Shown one piece after another: positions 1 through 8,848 of a stretch of 64,000 bases of DNA. Origin of the DNA: Methanosarcina barkeri MS (GTDB lineage: Archaea; Halobacteriota; Methanosarcinia; Methanosarcinales; Methanosarcinaceae). The notes beneath the pieces were generated by a model, which was given only the letters and a program-made list of their open reading frames with translations, did not search any database and was not told the DNA's origin. The stretch lies in NCBI RefSeq assembly GCF_000970025.1, contig NZ_CP009528.1, forward strand, positions 2,467,168-2,531,167, read 5' to 3'. How positions within the stretch are numbered: the first letter of the stretch is position 1; every line of letters begins with the position of its first letter. The position numbers and the translations under genes are program-made.

Positions 1-319
1 CGTTTTTATCCTTAGAACTTAACAACATATTCCTTATTTGAAGAATATCAATACTTCCTAAAGTTTCAGAAGGAAGCTGAACTTTTTTAATAGGGATTAT
101 AATGACGATTTACTATTTAAATATTAACATTATTCTTAAATAATATGTTAAAAATTAATACTTTATGTTATTTCAGTAATAATAACCAGTTTAAATTAGT
201 AACTTTCAATGAAATAATTAACAAAAAAATCTAAATAAATATATGTACACTTAAAGAAAAAAGATAGAAATACTGTAGACTTTATCGGTGATTCATAAAA
301 GGGTTCAGAGAAACAGTGG
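1..319. other. AT-rich intergenic stretch, no gene seen
   Basis: This stretch is very AT-rich and has stop codons in all frames. I see no RNA gene or protein motif in it. Confidence 0.5.
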
Positions 320-354
320 TTCAGAGAAACAGTTTTTGAGTTTTGGGATCAGCT
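320..354 (-). repeat. Solo end of a MITE/IS-like repeat
   Basis: Read on the minus strand this matches the left end of the MITE at 48343-48472, with the shared start AGCTGATCCCAAAACTC followed by a CTCTG-containing stretch. No partner end was found nearby, so it is probably a broken copy or solo end. Confidence 0.45.
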
Positions 355-358
355 TATT

Positions 359-487
359 GTGTATCGTTTTGTCTTAACGCTGGTTAATAGTACAAGGCTA
401 AATAATGCAACTGCTCAAATGAGATACAATGGGATTTTTGTTGCAACAATTACAGGTGTGACTATATCTATCCCGACATTATTTTAA
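359..487 (+). pseudogene. Possible C-terminal gene remnant (42 codons)
   Basis: A GTG-initiated frame of 42 codons ends at TAA 485-487 and reads as a plausible hydrophobic protein tail (GIFVATITGVTISIPTLF). It begins right after the solo repeat end at 320-354. This looks like the end of a gene that lost its front to the element. I do not recognise the family, and chance is possible. Confidence 0.25.
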
Positions 488-574
488 GACTCCTCTCAGA
501 TTCAATCAAACTATTTCATAATTATATAATGCATGATTCGATTCTGATTATTCTTATTGGAAATATGTTACATG

Positions 575-1339
575 TTATAATATATCCTCTAGCAGAACAT
601 CATTATCTCGAATGCTTTTTTTCTGATAATATCTTTTGGCATGCTCCACGAGCAGGGCATGACACTCCTGGTACACCGTCGTGTCTTCAGGCAAGTTTTC
701 TTCAAACAGAACTTTGATTTCATTGTAACCTGCCTTTTCATCAGCAAGGCCCAGGTTTGTTACTATTCTTTTAGTATAAGCATCAACAACAAAGGAAGGC
801 TGTTTGAAGGCATAAAGCAGGATCGAATCAGCAGTTTCAGGGCCCACGCCTTTTAAAGAAAGAAGCTCTGTACGTTCAGGGATTCGATTTTCAAGTTTCG
901 AAAACCAGCAGGCAATGTTTTTCAGGCGTACTGCTTTCTGGTTGTAATAACCTGCCGGCCTGATAGCTTCTTTCAGGATTTCTGTGTCAAGGGAGAGAAT
1001 TGTTTCAGGAGAAAATGAGTGCATCTGTTTAAGGCTGAGGAGATCTTTAAGATTCAGAAGAGCTTTTTCAACCTGTATCCAGCTAGTGTTTTGCGTAAGC
1101 AAGGCTCCACAGATAATCTCAAACCGCTGATTTCTAGTTTGGGGATATGTATAGTCAGCAGGATGATATCCCTGGACAGAGCCGGTTTTTGTAGGATTTG
1201 TCCCCTCGGCTTCACGAAGTTCGGTTAAAGGCCACCAGCCCTGAGGACCATAGGAGTCAAGGAGCCGATCGTAGATCTTCCTGATAACAGGCTTCATCCC
1301 TGTTTTATCGGTACTGAGATTTTGAGCGCTCTTTTTCAT
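575..1339 (-). CDS. HhH-GPD DNA glycosylase (endonuclease III / MagIII-like)
   Basis: Probable base-excision-repair glycosylase that removes damaged, perhaps alkylated, bases. The 254-residue protein has the HhH-GPD core: helix-hairpin-helix [11 protein letters not shown] at about residues 162-172 and the conserved catalytic aspartate in VVDAYTKR (D186). The lysine of bifunctional endonuclease III in this hairpin (GVGRKTA) is replaced by Glu (GVGPETA), and no C-terminal four-cysteine Fe-S motif is present. Both points favour a monofunctional MagIII-like enzyme over true Nth. An alternative start is Met15. It is monocistronic on the minus strand. Family assignment is firm; substrate is inferred. 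Confidence 0.85.
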   Translation of the reverse strand: MKKSAQNLSTDKTGMKPVIRKIYDRLLDSYGPQGWWPLTELREAEGTNPTKTGSVQGYHPADYTYPQTRNQRFEIICGALLTQNTSWIQVEKALLNLKDLLSLKQMHSFSPETILSLDTEILKEAIRPAGYYNQKAVRLKNIACWFSKLENRIPERTELLSLKGVGPETADSILLYAFKQPSFVVDAYTKRIVTNLGLADEKAGYNEIKVLFEENLPEDTTVYQECHALLVEHAKRYYQKKSIRDNDVLLEDIL

Positions 1340-1594
1340 TTAAACATCTCATATTCAAGAATAGTTTAAAACTTTTTCATACCAGGATTAGCCTTTATGT
1401 ATTTTCATTTTTCGAACTTTACTAGCTGTACTGACCAACTTTACTAATTTTACTTGGTCTGCATAGGCCAAAATTTGTTTCAAACTTTTCCTTAGCTGTG
1501 TGATCAAAAAAGAAATAATATTTTACTCTGCCTTCTAGAGACAGAGGAGAAATTACAGCAAAGGATAAACTGCTCAAATGCTTTCAAAAAGGAA

Positions 1595-2119
1595 TTAATT
1601 GCTTTCAGAGACAGCTTTGCATTTATCTAAAACGGCATTAGCACCCTGTTTTGCAGTTTGCCCTTCGCTCTGTATAGTTGTATCAGCTCCAGAAACCCGA
1701 GATTTTGCTGGAGAATATTTGATAGCAAGCACCCTCATTATACTGAGTACAAACAATAAAGCCGCCAGACTTAAAATAAATTCATACCCAAACTCCTGTG
1801 AATAGAGGCCGACTGCGATTTCACGCAGGACTATAAATATTGTAGCATCTGTGATATCCGTAAGCCTGATCCTGTCATTTTCCTGGTAATCAACAAAAGC
1901 TTTGAAAAGGTCAATCACAATAAAAACCGTCAATACACTTGTTACCATGTGATTGAATCCGCTTTCAAGAGACTCAAAAATAATGAGACGGATATCCAGT
2001 AAGGTCTTTACCATTCCCATAATTAAAGCCAGCAGTAGTATATAAAGAAAGATTATACTGATACTATCAGTGACCTTTTTAAATAGTTTAATACTATCCA
2101 TTTTATCTCCTATATCCAC
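1595..2119 (-). CDS. PsiE-like integral membrane protein
   Basis: A 174-residue protein with four predicted membrane helices (about residues 18-42, 57-78, 89-108 and 112-132) and a hydrophilic tail of about 40 residues. The pattern matches the phosphate-starvation-inducible PsiE family: a FKAFVDY-type loop after helix 2 and a DATIFIVLREIAVG segment in helix 3. The molecular function of the family is unknown. Met1 and Met7 are both possible starts. Nothing nearby links it to phosphate metabolism. Confidence 0.7.
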   Translation of the reverse strand: MDIGDKMDSIKLFKKVTDSISIIFLYILLLALIMGMVKTLLDIRLIIFESLESGFNHMVTSVLTVFIVIDLFKAFVDYQENDRIRLTDITDATIFIVLREIAVGLYSQEFGYEFILSLAALLFVLSIMRVLAIKYSPAKSRVSGADTTIQSEGQTAKQGANAVLDKCKAVSESN

Positions 2120-2244
2120 TGCTTCTCATATTTTAGACCCTATTTATAGTTTTTCATATAATTCTTCATATTTATTCAAGAAATATATTTTTTGATTTTC
2201 AATTACCTCCTTCTCTATTCCTCCCTTCCTTTCTATTTCTCTCT

Positions 2245-2418
2245 TCCTTTCTATTCTTCTCTTCTTTTCTAAGACAAATCCTTTCTATTCTTCTCTTCTT
2301 TTCTAAGACAAATCCTTTCTATTCTTCTCTTCTTTTCTAAGACAAATCCTTTCTATTCTTCACTTCTTTTCTAAGACAAATCCTTTCTATTCTTCACTTC
2401 TTTTAAGACAATCCTTTC
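2245..2418. repeat. 34-bp tandem repeat, about five copies
   Basis: A pyrimidine-rich 34-base unit (TCCTTTCTATTCTTCTCTTC plus TTTTCTAAGACAAA) repeats head to tail from 2245. The first three copies are almost identical, the fourth changes one base, and the last is shortened. It lies between the 3' end of the ABC permease and the start of the PsiE-like gene. No protein is encoded. Confidence 0.9.
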
Positions 2419-2460
2419 AGGTTAAATGATCTCCAGTAAGGCATTCTTCTTTCTAACTGA

Positions 2461-3852
2461 TCATTCATACCTCAGTGCATCTACAGGTTTCAGTTCCGAG
2501 GCGTTCTTTGCAGGCACGAGACCTGCAATCAGACCCACAACTATGGAAACTAAGGTCGAAATAAATGTAGCTTTAAAGCTGAGAGCGAATTCGAAGGGAG
2601 CATTCATTTTTATAGAGATGAAGAAAAGAATCGTCTGCACTGCAAGTGTGCCAATGATAATACCTATGATTCCTCCTACAAGGCTGATCATTGCGGAATT
2701 GCAAAGAAAGATTAGCATTATATCCTGATTTTTTGCTCCTATGGCTTTCATGATTCCGATCTCTTTAGTCTTCTCAAGGACAGACGTAAACATTGTATTC
2801 GCGATTCCTGTCGAACCTACAAGGAGTGAAATACCTGCAATAAATGCCAGGAAGGCGGTAAGGCCGTTAATCATTTTTCTGGTACTTTCAATTGCTTCTT
2901 TTTGAGAATTCACATAGAAATCCTGAGTATCTTCAGTAACTTTTCTCGATAGCCTCAGTTTGCGCTCGATCTCTTCAATGGCTGCTTCATAATCTGCATC
3001 TTTCTTGAGTTTGACCTCTATTGTGCTGTAGACATCTGCGCTGTAATCATCCGTTTCTGTTTCAGAAAGGTCCTCGTTGCTGGAAAGGGAATATGCATCC
3101 TGGTAAGGCATATAGATACTGCTCCCGAAAAGTCCTGAAATACCTCCAAGAAGCCCACTACCCGTTGCCAGTATTCCGACTACCCTGTACGACTTGCCAT
3201 TCAATAGAATTATCTCGTTAAGCCTGATCTCCCTCTTGAAAGTATTCTTTGCGAGCTCATTTGAAAGAACCACAACATTCCGATCTCCAGTTTCCAGCAT
3301 TCGGCCCTTTTCCACATCTTTATTTGATATTCTAGGCCAGACAGCCGGATCCACGCCTGTAACCCAGACATGGGTACTCTCACCTCCGATCTTCATTTCT
3401 GCATCTTTGTCAACATTGACATTGATATATTCAATAGCCGGAATGCGGCGCAGGGTGAGTATATCCATATTTGTGAGTTGAGATTCCGTCACCTGCTCAA
3501 AATCAACAGAGTTAGATGTATTGTCCTGAGTTTCCCCTTCATTCTCTTCGGTTTCCGCAGTCGTCTCCGAGTAATCTCCAGAAACATCCGAACTTCCGTC
3601 TGTATTGTCCGAGTCCGCTACTACGAATTCTTCGTCGGTTACCTGGAAGGGGGTTGAGGCTACGATTGTGATTATATCACCTCCGAAGCCTTCCAGAGTT
3701 TCAGTTACTTCTTTCTCAAAATATTCCCCTGTAGTGACAATCGCCATTACCGAAGCAATGCCTATTATTATCCCTATTATAGTCAGCCAGCTCCTCAGCT
3801 TATTGGCTTTGACCATACTAAAGGCAATTTTTAAAATTTTTCCCGGTTTCAT
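2461..3852 (-). CDS. MacB/FtsX-type ABC transporter permease
   Basis: Permease of a MacB-like ABC system. It has an N-terminal membrane helix (TIIGIIIGIASVMAIV), a large extracytoplasmic region with an acidic Ser/Thr-rich insertion, and three C-terminal helices typical of the FtsX domain (SLLVGSTGIANTMFTSV..EIGIMKAIGA..). I chose Met at 3852 (463 residues) because GGAG sits ten bases upstream. The longer reading from 3903 overlaps the upstream gene by 17 bases and has no ribosome-binding site. It is the third gene of a minus-strand operon after the ATPase (5515-6255) and adaptor (3887-5242). The transported substrate is unknown; lipids, lipoproteins or peptides are typical for the family. Confidence 0.88.
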   Translation of the reverse strand: MKPGKILKIAFSMVKANKLRSWLTIIGIIIGIASVMAIVTTGEYFEKEVTETLEGFGGDIITIVASTPFQVTDEEFVVADSDNTDGSSDVSGDYSETTAETEENEGETQDNTSNSVDFEQVTESQLTNMDILTLRRIPAIEYINVNVDKDAEMKIGGESTHVWVTGVDPAVWPRISNKDVEKGRMLETGDRNVVVLSNELAKNTFKREIRLNEIILLNGKSYRVVGILATGSGLLGGISGLFGSSIYMPYQDAYSLSSNEDLSETETDDYSADVYSTIEVKLKKDADYEAAIEEIERKLRLSRKVTEDTQDFYVNSQKEAIESTRKMINGLTAFLAFIAGISLLVGSTGIANTMFTSVLEKTKEIGIMKAIGAKNQDIMLIFLCNSAMISLVGGIIGIIIGTLAVQTILFFISIKMNAPFEFALSFKATFISTLVSIVVGLIAGLVPAKNASELKPVDALRYE

Positions 3853-3886
3853 GGAACACAGACTCCATTTTCCGCGTTCTTCTGAT

Positions 3887-5242
3887 TTACCTGTCCGGGT
3901 CATCGAACTTTATTTCGTTAAGTTCATCTTCCTGTGCATTCTTCATTTTTATCTTCTTTTGACGCTTTTTATAGATAACAGCGCCTGCTATACAGACGAG
4001 TATAGCTAATCCGATATATTTCAGTGAGCTGGAATTACCCCCGCCCGATTCATCAGACTCGGCTAATGGGGTAAAAGACGAGGAATAAAGGGATAGCTCT
4101 CTTTCCACAGTCTGCCTGATCCCGTCATTTGAGGTGTAGGTAATTTCAAATTTTATAGGGAGTTCTTTTTCCATTGCTGCCGGCTTCAGACTGAAATCGG
4201 CAATTGTATTGTCTCCCTTTTGCAGGTTCCCAAGAACTACTGAGTTACTGCTACCGTCCGCAACAGTCCAGTTTGCCTGTCCGGGAACAGAGATTTTGAC
4301 TGAGTTTGCCGCGTTGTTTCCGATGTTCGAAACCGTGAAAGTATAATCTCCGGTCGGGCTTCTTTCCATGAACGCGATATCGAAATCCGTTGTGCCTCCG
4401 ATATAGATTCCTGCCTTGCTTTTGATTTCTTTTCGCTTCTGGTTTTCGACAGTGCCCGCTTCCGTGATAGTCTGAAGTTCTTCAATATCATCATAGGTGA
4501 GCACCATGTCCATCTTATAAAGGCCTGGCTTTGTATTGACGTTTGTCAGGACTTCAAAGCTGACATTGGCAGTGTCTCCGATGTCAATCAGGTTAATGTG
4601 CTTAACATTGCTTGAGCCCACAGGCAGGATTACGTCATTAGTACAATCCCAGGAAAACATCGCGTTCTTCAGGGGAGAGTTTCCCACATTTTTTATGCCG
4701 AAGACAAGATTGGTTTTCTGTCCTGGGACCATTTTTTCGACGCTGATGTATTCGATTTCAGCGTTTGATTCGCTATCAACTTCTATGTCAAATTCTTTTG
4801 TAAGAGTAAGCCTGCTATTATCTTTAGTTGTGTAGATGTACACTTTCAGAGGATATTTGCCTTCATTGACGTTATTTTCAAGCCCGAACTTAAATTTTAC
4901 GACCTTCTGACGGGTATCTTCATAGCGTTTTCCTAGAGTACCTATATTTTTTACAAGTGTCTCACCGCTAAGAGCTTTGAAAGGATACTCTGGCTTGATT
5001 TCAATAACACAATTCTCCAGGTCCTCATATCCCGTATTCTGGATCGAAAGCCTAATTTCAAGGACTTCTCCTGGTTTTACCGGATCTGGATCCTGGTTGA
5101 GCAGGTCGAGAGTTAAGCCTTTATCAAGGCCCGAACTAATAGAAGTACTATCATTTTCAGAACTATCCTCAGCCAGGACAGGTTGAACGCATGAAGAGAG
5201 TAGCAAAAGCAAGCAAATAAAACCTTTAAGTTTAAAACCCAT
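3887..5242 (-). CDS. COG1361-type surface adaptor protein of the ABC operon
   Basis: A 451-residue exported protein. A signal peptide spans about residues 1-24 (LLLLLSSCVQPVLA), and a single C-terminal helix (YIGLAILVCIAGAVIYKK) is followed by a charged cytoplasmic tail. Between them lie repeated beta-sandwich segments of the NEW3/CARDB type (PVKPGEVLEIRLSIQNTG, NIGNNAANSVKISVPG), as in COG1361 proteins. Such proteins commonly accompany MacB-type ATPase/permease pairs in methanogens, so a role as extracytoplasmic partner of the permease is inferred. The gene lies between ATPase and permease on the same strand. Confidence 0.82.
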   Translation of the reverse strand: MGFKLKGFICLLLLLSSCVQPVLAEDSSENDSTSISSGLDKGLTLDLLNQDPDPVKPGEVLEIRLSIQNTGYEDLENCVIEIKPEYPFKALSGETLVKNIGTLGKRYEDTRQKVVKFKFGLENNVNEGKYPLKVYIYTTKDNSRLTLTKEFDIEVDSESNAEIEYISVEKMVPGQKTNLVFGIKNVGNSPLKNAMFSWDCTNDVILPVGSSNVKHINLIDIGDTANVSFEVLTNVNTKPGLYKMDMVLTYDDIEELQTITEAGTVENQKRKEIKSKAGIYIGGTTDFDIAFMERSPTGDYTFTVSNIGNNAANSVKISVPGQANWTVADGSSNSVVLGNLQKGDNTIADFSLKPAAMEKELPIKFEITYTSNDGIRQTVERELSLYSSSFTPLAESDESGGGNSSSLKYIGLAILVCIAGAVIYKKRQKKIKMKNAQEDELNEIKFDDPDR

Positions 5243-5366
5243 CTCAATTCCTCATTTTTTACTTATTTTATAATTAAAGGAAGTCCAAAAAAGCTTTATC
5301 GGGCACATATGGTCCGAATAGAGTTTGTTTGGTATGATTTAAGTACCGATATAATCCTGATAATCT

Positions 5367-5471
5367 GAAATACTCGAAACTTAACCTGAAATACTCGAAA
5401 CTTAACCTGAAATAATCTGAACCTAACTTGAAATAATCTGAACCTAACTTGAAATAATCTGAACCTAACTT
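5367..5471. repeat. 21-bp tandem repeat (five units)
   Basis: Two copies of GAAATACTCGAAACTTAACCT are followed by three copies of GAAATAATCTGAACCTAACTT. All have a period of 21 and lie in the intergenic space between ATPase and adaptor genes. No obvious hairpin or coding capacity. Confidence 0.9.
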
Positions 5472-5514
5472 GAATATAATTTAATTTGTTCTAAACATTC
5501 CATAGTTTTCTCTC

Positions 5515-6255
5515 TCAGGTTTCGGCCTCCAGCATCTTGTGTTGAGTTTCTGGGTCAAGTTTTTCCTCATTCATATCATCCCTGATGATTTTTCCATCCT
5601 TCAGTTCGATTTGCCTGCTTGCGTATTTTGCAAGGTGCAGATCGTGCGTAACCATAACTATTGTTTTACCTTCTTCTTTCCAGAGCCTGTATAGAATTCC
5701 CAACAATTCTTTTCCGGTAACACTGTCCAGAGCCCCTGTTGGCTCATCTGCAAGGATGATTTCAGGGTTGCAGGCGAGAGCTCTTGCAATCGAGACTCTT
5801 TGTTGCTGGCCACCCGAAAGTTGAGAAGGCTTATGCTGAATTTTATCCGAAAGCCCCAGGAGCGCAAGCGTTTTCTTTGCCCGTCTTTCTGCCACCCGAT
5901 CATCAATTTCCTGGATTTCCAGGGGTAAAAGCACATTTTCAAGAGCCGTCATGCCAGGAATCAGGTTATACTGCTGGAAAACAAATCCAATTGTCCTGCC
6001 TCTCAGGGCTGCAAGATCCGATTCTTCAAGGCGGGCTATATTTCGTCCTTTCAGGAAAATCTGACCTTTTGTAGGAGTATCCAAGCAGCCCACCAAGTTC
6101 ATCATTGTGGACTTTCCGCTTCCAGAGGGCCCGACTATTGCAACAAACTCTCCTTTTCGGAATCTCACGTTCACAGATTTCAGGGCATTGACCTGAACTT
6201 CTCCCATTTGATAAATTTTCCAGACATTCTGAAACGATATAAGTATATTTTCCAT
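5515..6255 (-). CDS. MacB/LolD-type ABC transporter ATP-binding protein
   Basis: A 246-residue cytoplasmic ATPase that energises the permease encoded downstream. Visible motifs are Walker A GPSGSGKST (residues 42-50), the Q-loop in FVFQQYNLIPGMTALENV, the ABC signature LSGGQQQR (146-153), Walker B IILADE (166-171) and the switch histidine in VMVTHD. An AGGAG ribosome-binding site lies six bases before ATG. It is the first gene of the minus-strand operon ATPase-adaptor-permease. Substrate not determinable. Confidence 0.93.
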   Translation of the reverse strand: MENILISFQNVWKIYQMGEVQVNALKSVNVRFRKGEFVAIVGPSGSGKSTMMNLVGCLDTPTKGQIFLKGRNIARLEESDLAALRGRTIGFVFQQYNLIPGMTALENVLLPLEIQEIDDRVAERRAKKTLALLGLSDKIQHKPSQLSGGQQQRVSIARALACNPEIILADEPTGALDSVTGKELLGILYRLWKEEGKTIVMVTHDLHLAKYASRQIELKDGKIIRDDMNEEKLDPETQHKMLEAET

Positions 6256-6437
6256 ATTTTCTCCTGTAAAACCTACTAAACTAATAATAATTACATATTT
6301 AAAAGTTTACTCTTTTTTGAATATTATTTAAAATATCGGGTATATATATAAGAGAATAAGGTAAAATATAAAAGTAAATTAAAGAAAAAATACAAATATT
6401 ATTAAATATATTGTAAACATGAGTGTTTTTTAGGAGC

Positions 6438-6644
6438 TTATTCAAAATCCGTATCTTCAAAAACAAATAACTCATCGATTGTGGTGTCCAGGCATCTTGA
6501 GATCCGGTATGCAAGTTTTAATGAGGGGTTGTATTTTCCTTTTTCAAGAAAAACAATGGTTTCTCTCCTGACTCCTACCATTTTTGCAAGGGCTTCCTGA
6601 GTAAGATCATGCCTGGCTCGGAACTCCTTGATCCTTGTTTTCAT
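6438..6644 (-). CDS. Small XRE-family DNA-binding regulator
   Basis: A 68-residue helix-turn-helix protein ([20 protein letters not shown], then [20 protein letters not shown]) of the short YozG/Xre type that often controls an adjacent membrane-protein gene. It follows the small membrane protein gene at 6664-7059 with a 19-base gap on the same strand, so the two are probably co-transcribed. Palindromes upstream of the pair (7154-7240) are candidate operators. Confidence 0.88.
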   Translation of the reverse strand: MKTRIKEFRARHDLTQEALAKMVGVRRETIVFLEKGKYNPSLKLAYRISRCLDTTIDELFVFEDTDFE

Positions 6645-6663
6645 TATGTAACCTCAGATGTCT

Positions 6664-7059
6664 TTATTCAACATCACTTTTTTGCATGAAATACCACCTG
6701 AAAATATTTGCTGAAATAGCCATGAAGATAAGAAGTATACCAAGCACGCTTCCAGCAGTAAATTCAACCAGTTTGAAGTAGTTTGCCAAATAGAGCACTG
6801 AAATGAGTACCAATGTCAGAAGCCAGGAATAAGTAATTCCATAAGCTGCTAGTTTTTTTGTCCTTTCATCTCTGTCTGGAAGGTCACCCTGCCTGAAGAG
6901 CCTAAAGGCTGTCAGAACAAAGAGGACTAGCCCCATGATGATTAAAAAACTTGAAACTGAAGCTTCATTTTTATAACAAATTGCTGCTATTATCCCGGCA
7001 AGCAGAATAATAACTCCTAAAGCAAGCTTGTACATATATATCTTTTTGATATTTTTCAT
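6664..7059 (-). CDS. Small four-helix membrane protein paired with XRE regulator
   Basis: A 131-residue protein with four membrane segments arranged as two hairpins (ALGVIILLAGIIAAICY, FLIIMGLVLFVLTAF, ITYSWLLTLVLISVLYLA, GSVLGILLIFMAISANIF). They are separated by a charged loop, QGDLPDRDERTKKLAAY. This resembles DUF2178-like proteins encoded beside XRE regulators. I start at 7059 because AAAGGGA precedes that ATG; an open frame continues to 7125 without support. Function unknown. Co-transcribed with the XRE gene. Confidence 0.7.
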   Translation of the reverse strand: MKNIKKIYMYKLALGVIILLAGIIAAICYKNEASVSSFLIIMGLVLFVLTAFRLFRQGDLPDRDERTKKLAAYGITYSWLLTLVLISVLYLANYFKLVEFTAGSVLGILLIFMAISANIFRWYFMQKSDVE

Positions 7060-7153
7060 AGTTATCCCTTTGAATAATCTTAGTTTTAATAAGCGTAGCC
7101 TGGTTGAGTCTATTTTATTTAACACTACCAGGGTATTGTTCCTTAGTTACAAC

Positions 7154-7240
7154 ATGTTATTAGATATTAATAACATTTTATTAGATATACACAACATTTA
7201 GTTAGATTTATTTAACATATGTTAGATCCATATAACATAT
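7154..7240. promoter_or_regulatory. Candidate operator cluster of the XRE regulator
   Basis: 7154-7176 is a perfect 9-bp inverted repeat, ATGTTATTA-GATAT-TAATAACAT. 7217-7240 is another, ATATGTTA-8 bases-TAACATAT. Two further TTAGAT..AACAT units lie between them. They are 95-180 bases upstream of the membrane-protein/XRE operon. Spaced palindromes like this suggest autoregulation, which is inferred. Confidence 0.5.
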
Positions 7241-7371
7241 TATAATATTTAAAGTTTGTCAAAAAAGAAATCTTAGCTCTGAGTCTAAATCTAAATTTTT
7301 TTATTTATTACATTTTTCTGAAAATGACCCTCTCATGCTTGACCTGCTAGGCTATCCTGACAAAGCGAGGC

Positions 7372-7769
7372 ACAATACAAAGAATAACGTAATACAAAGA
7401 GAACAACGCAATACAAAGAGAACAACGCAATACAAAGAATAACGTAATACAAAGAGAATAACGCAATACAAAGAGAATAAGCACAATGTAAAGAATAAGC
7501 ATAATACAAAGAATAACGCAATACAAAGAATAACGTAATACAAAGAGAACAACGCAATACAAAGAGAACAACGCAATACAAAGAATAACGTAATACAAAG
7601 AGAATAACGCAATACAAAGAGAATAAGCACAATGTAAAGAATAAGCATAATACAAAGAATAACGCAATACAAAGAATAAGCACAATGTAAAGAATAAGCA
7701 CAATGTAAAGAATAAGCACAATGTAAAGAATAAGCACAATGTAAAGAATAAGCATAATACAAAGAATAA
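7372..7769. repeat. About 400 bp of 17-19-bp minisatellite repeats
   Basis: Units such as AATACAAAGAATAACGC, AATACAAAGAGAACAACGC and AATGTAAAGAATAAGCAC alternate in higher-order blocks. All three minus-strand frames are open through the array and would encode cysteine- and phenylalanine-rich periodic peptides. This is an artefact of the repeat, not a gene. The array sits between the divergent XRE operon and the DUF2121 gene. Confidence 0.92.
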
Positions 7770-7960
7770 TATTTGTGCGCTGTTCTGAACTATAGAAGAC
7801 CCGGATACTAGGGAATTAATTTTGATATAACCACAAGATATCACGGAAGATGTGAGACAAGAAACAGCAGAAGTGACTCAAAAACACAAACGTCTTATAA
7901 GACAGAAGATTCCTTAAAAAGGCAGAAGATTTTTAAATAGAGGTTCTGGAGCAGATTAGA

Positions 7961-8542
7961 ATGACCCTTGTTATAGCTTTTATCGGAAAAAACGGTGCTG
8001 TAATGACCGGAGACCTGCGGGAAATTACATTCGACGGAGATAAATCGAACAGAGAGAAACTTGAAAAAGAGCTTTACAACGGGACAATAGTCACGGATGA
8101 TGAGCTCGCAAAAAAAGCCCGAGAATTCGGGGTCGGCATAACTGTTATGGACTGCAAAAGTAAGATATCGGAAAGAGACGGCATTTTAATAGGAGAAGTA
8201 TCCTCAATTGTATGCGGGGTCATCAAAAAAAGAAGGCTGTACGCCTCAGCCGGAAACTACGCAATTGCCGAGTTCAAAGATTCCGAGATTACCTTAACCT
8301 CACACGCAAAGGGAAGCAACCTGATCGTTCTCGGAAATGATTTTACGAAGCAGGTAGCCAATAAATGCTTCAAAGACAACTGGACGAAGAAGAGCACTTT
8401 TCAGGATGCCGTAAAAATTCTCATGCTCTGTATGGAAACCGCAGCAAGGAAAACCGCGTCTGTAAGTAAGCAGTTCTATCTGATTCAGACTACATCAAAT
8501 GTTGATGTTTTAAAAATTGTGGATAAGGACCGAAACAACTGA
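7961..8542 (+). CDS. DUF2121-like archaeal protein
   Basis: A 193-residue protein that begins MTLVIAFIGKNGAVMTGDLR and includes GKSNLIVLGND-like and TASVSKQFYLIQT segments. It appears to match the methanogen-conserved DUF2121 (COG4079) family of unknown function. The beta-rich start with GDLR resembles Ntn-hydrolase/proteasome-like folds, which is only an impression. A TATA-like TTTTTAAATAG lies at about 7930. It stands alone on the plus strand between two repeat arrays. Confidence 0.75.
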   Translation: MTLVIAFIGKNGAVMTGDLREITFDGDKSNREKLEKELYNGTIVTDDELAKKAREFGVGITVMDCKSKISERDGILIGEVSSIVCGVIKKRRLYASAGNYAIAEFKDSEITLTSHAKGSNLIVLGNDFTKQVANKCFKDNWTKKSTFQDAVKILMLCMETAARKTASVSKQFYLIQTTSNVDVLKIVDKDRNN

Positions 8543-8569
8543 AAAAGCAGAAGAAATAACCGAAAAACT

Positions 8570-8722
8570 GAGAAGGTATAATCGATAGCTGAAAAAGTAT
8601 AATCGATAGCTAGAAAAGTATAATAGATAGCTGAAAAAGTATAATCGATAGCTGGAAAAGTATAATCGATAGCTGAAAAAGTAGAATCAATAGCAGGAAA
8701 AGCAAAATAGATAGCTGAAAAA
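8570..8722. repeat. 21-bp tandem repeat between convergent genes
   Basis: The unit GAAAAAGTATAATCGATAGCT repeats about seven times with increasing degeneration toward 8720. It fills the gap between the 3' ends of the DUF2121 gene and the adenine deaminase gene. No coding capacity. Confidence 0.9.
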
Positions 8723-8848
8723 AATAATAAGATCAAATGAGTAGCTAAAAAACAGAATAAAAAGGTAATAAATTGAATAAATAGCTAATAAAGAAATAGT
8801 TGATGAAGATAAAATAATTCTCTGTCAGACCTTTCTCCTGCTTTTTCC

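Noticed and set aside
7372-7769. Possible CRISPR array
   Set aside because: Units are contiguous with no unique spacers, and no cas genes are near. The same holds for the other tandem arrays.
7333-7844. Three overlapping minus-strand open frames of 136-165 codons rich in Cys, Leu, Phe and Tyr
   Set aside because: They lie wholly within the 17-19-bp repeat array; all frames are open only because the repeat unit lacks stops. No ribosome-binding site or non-repetitive part.
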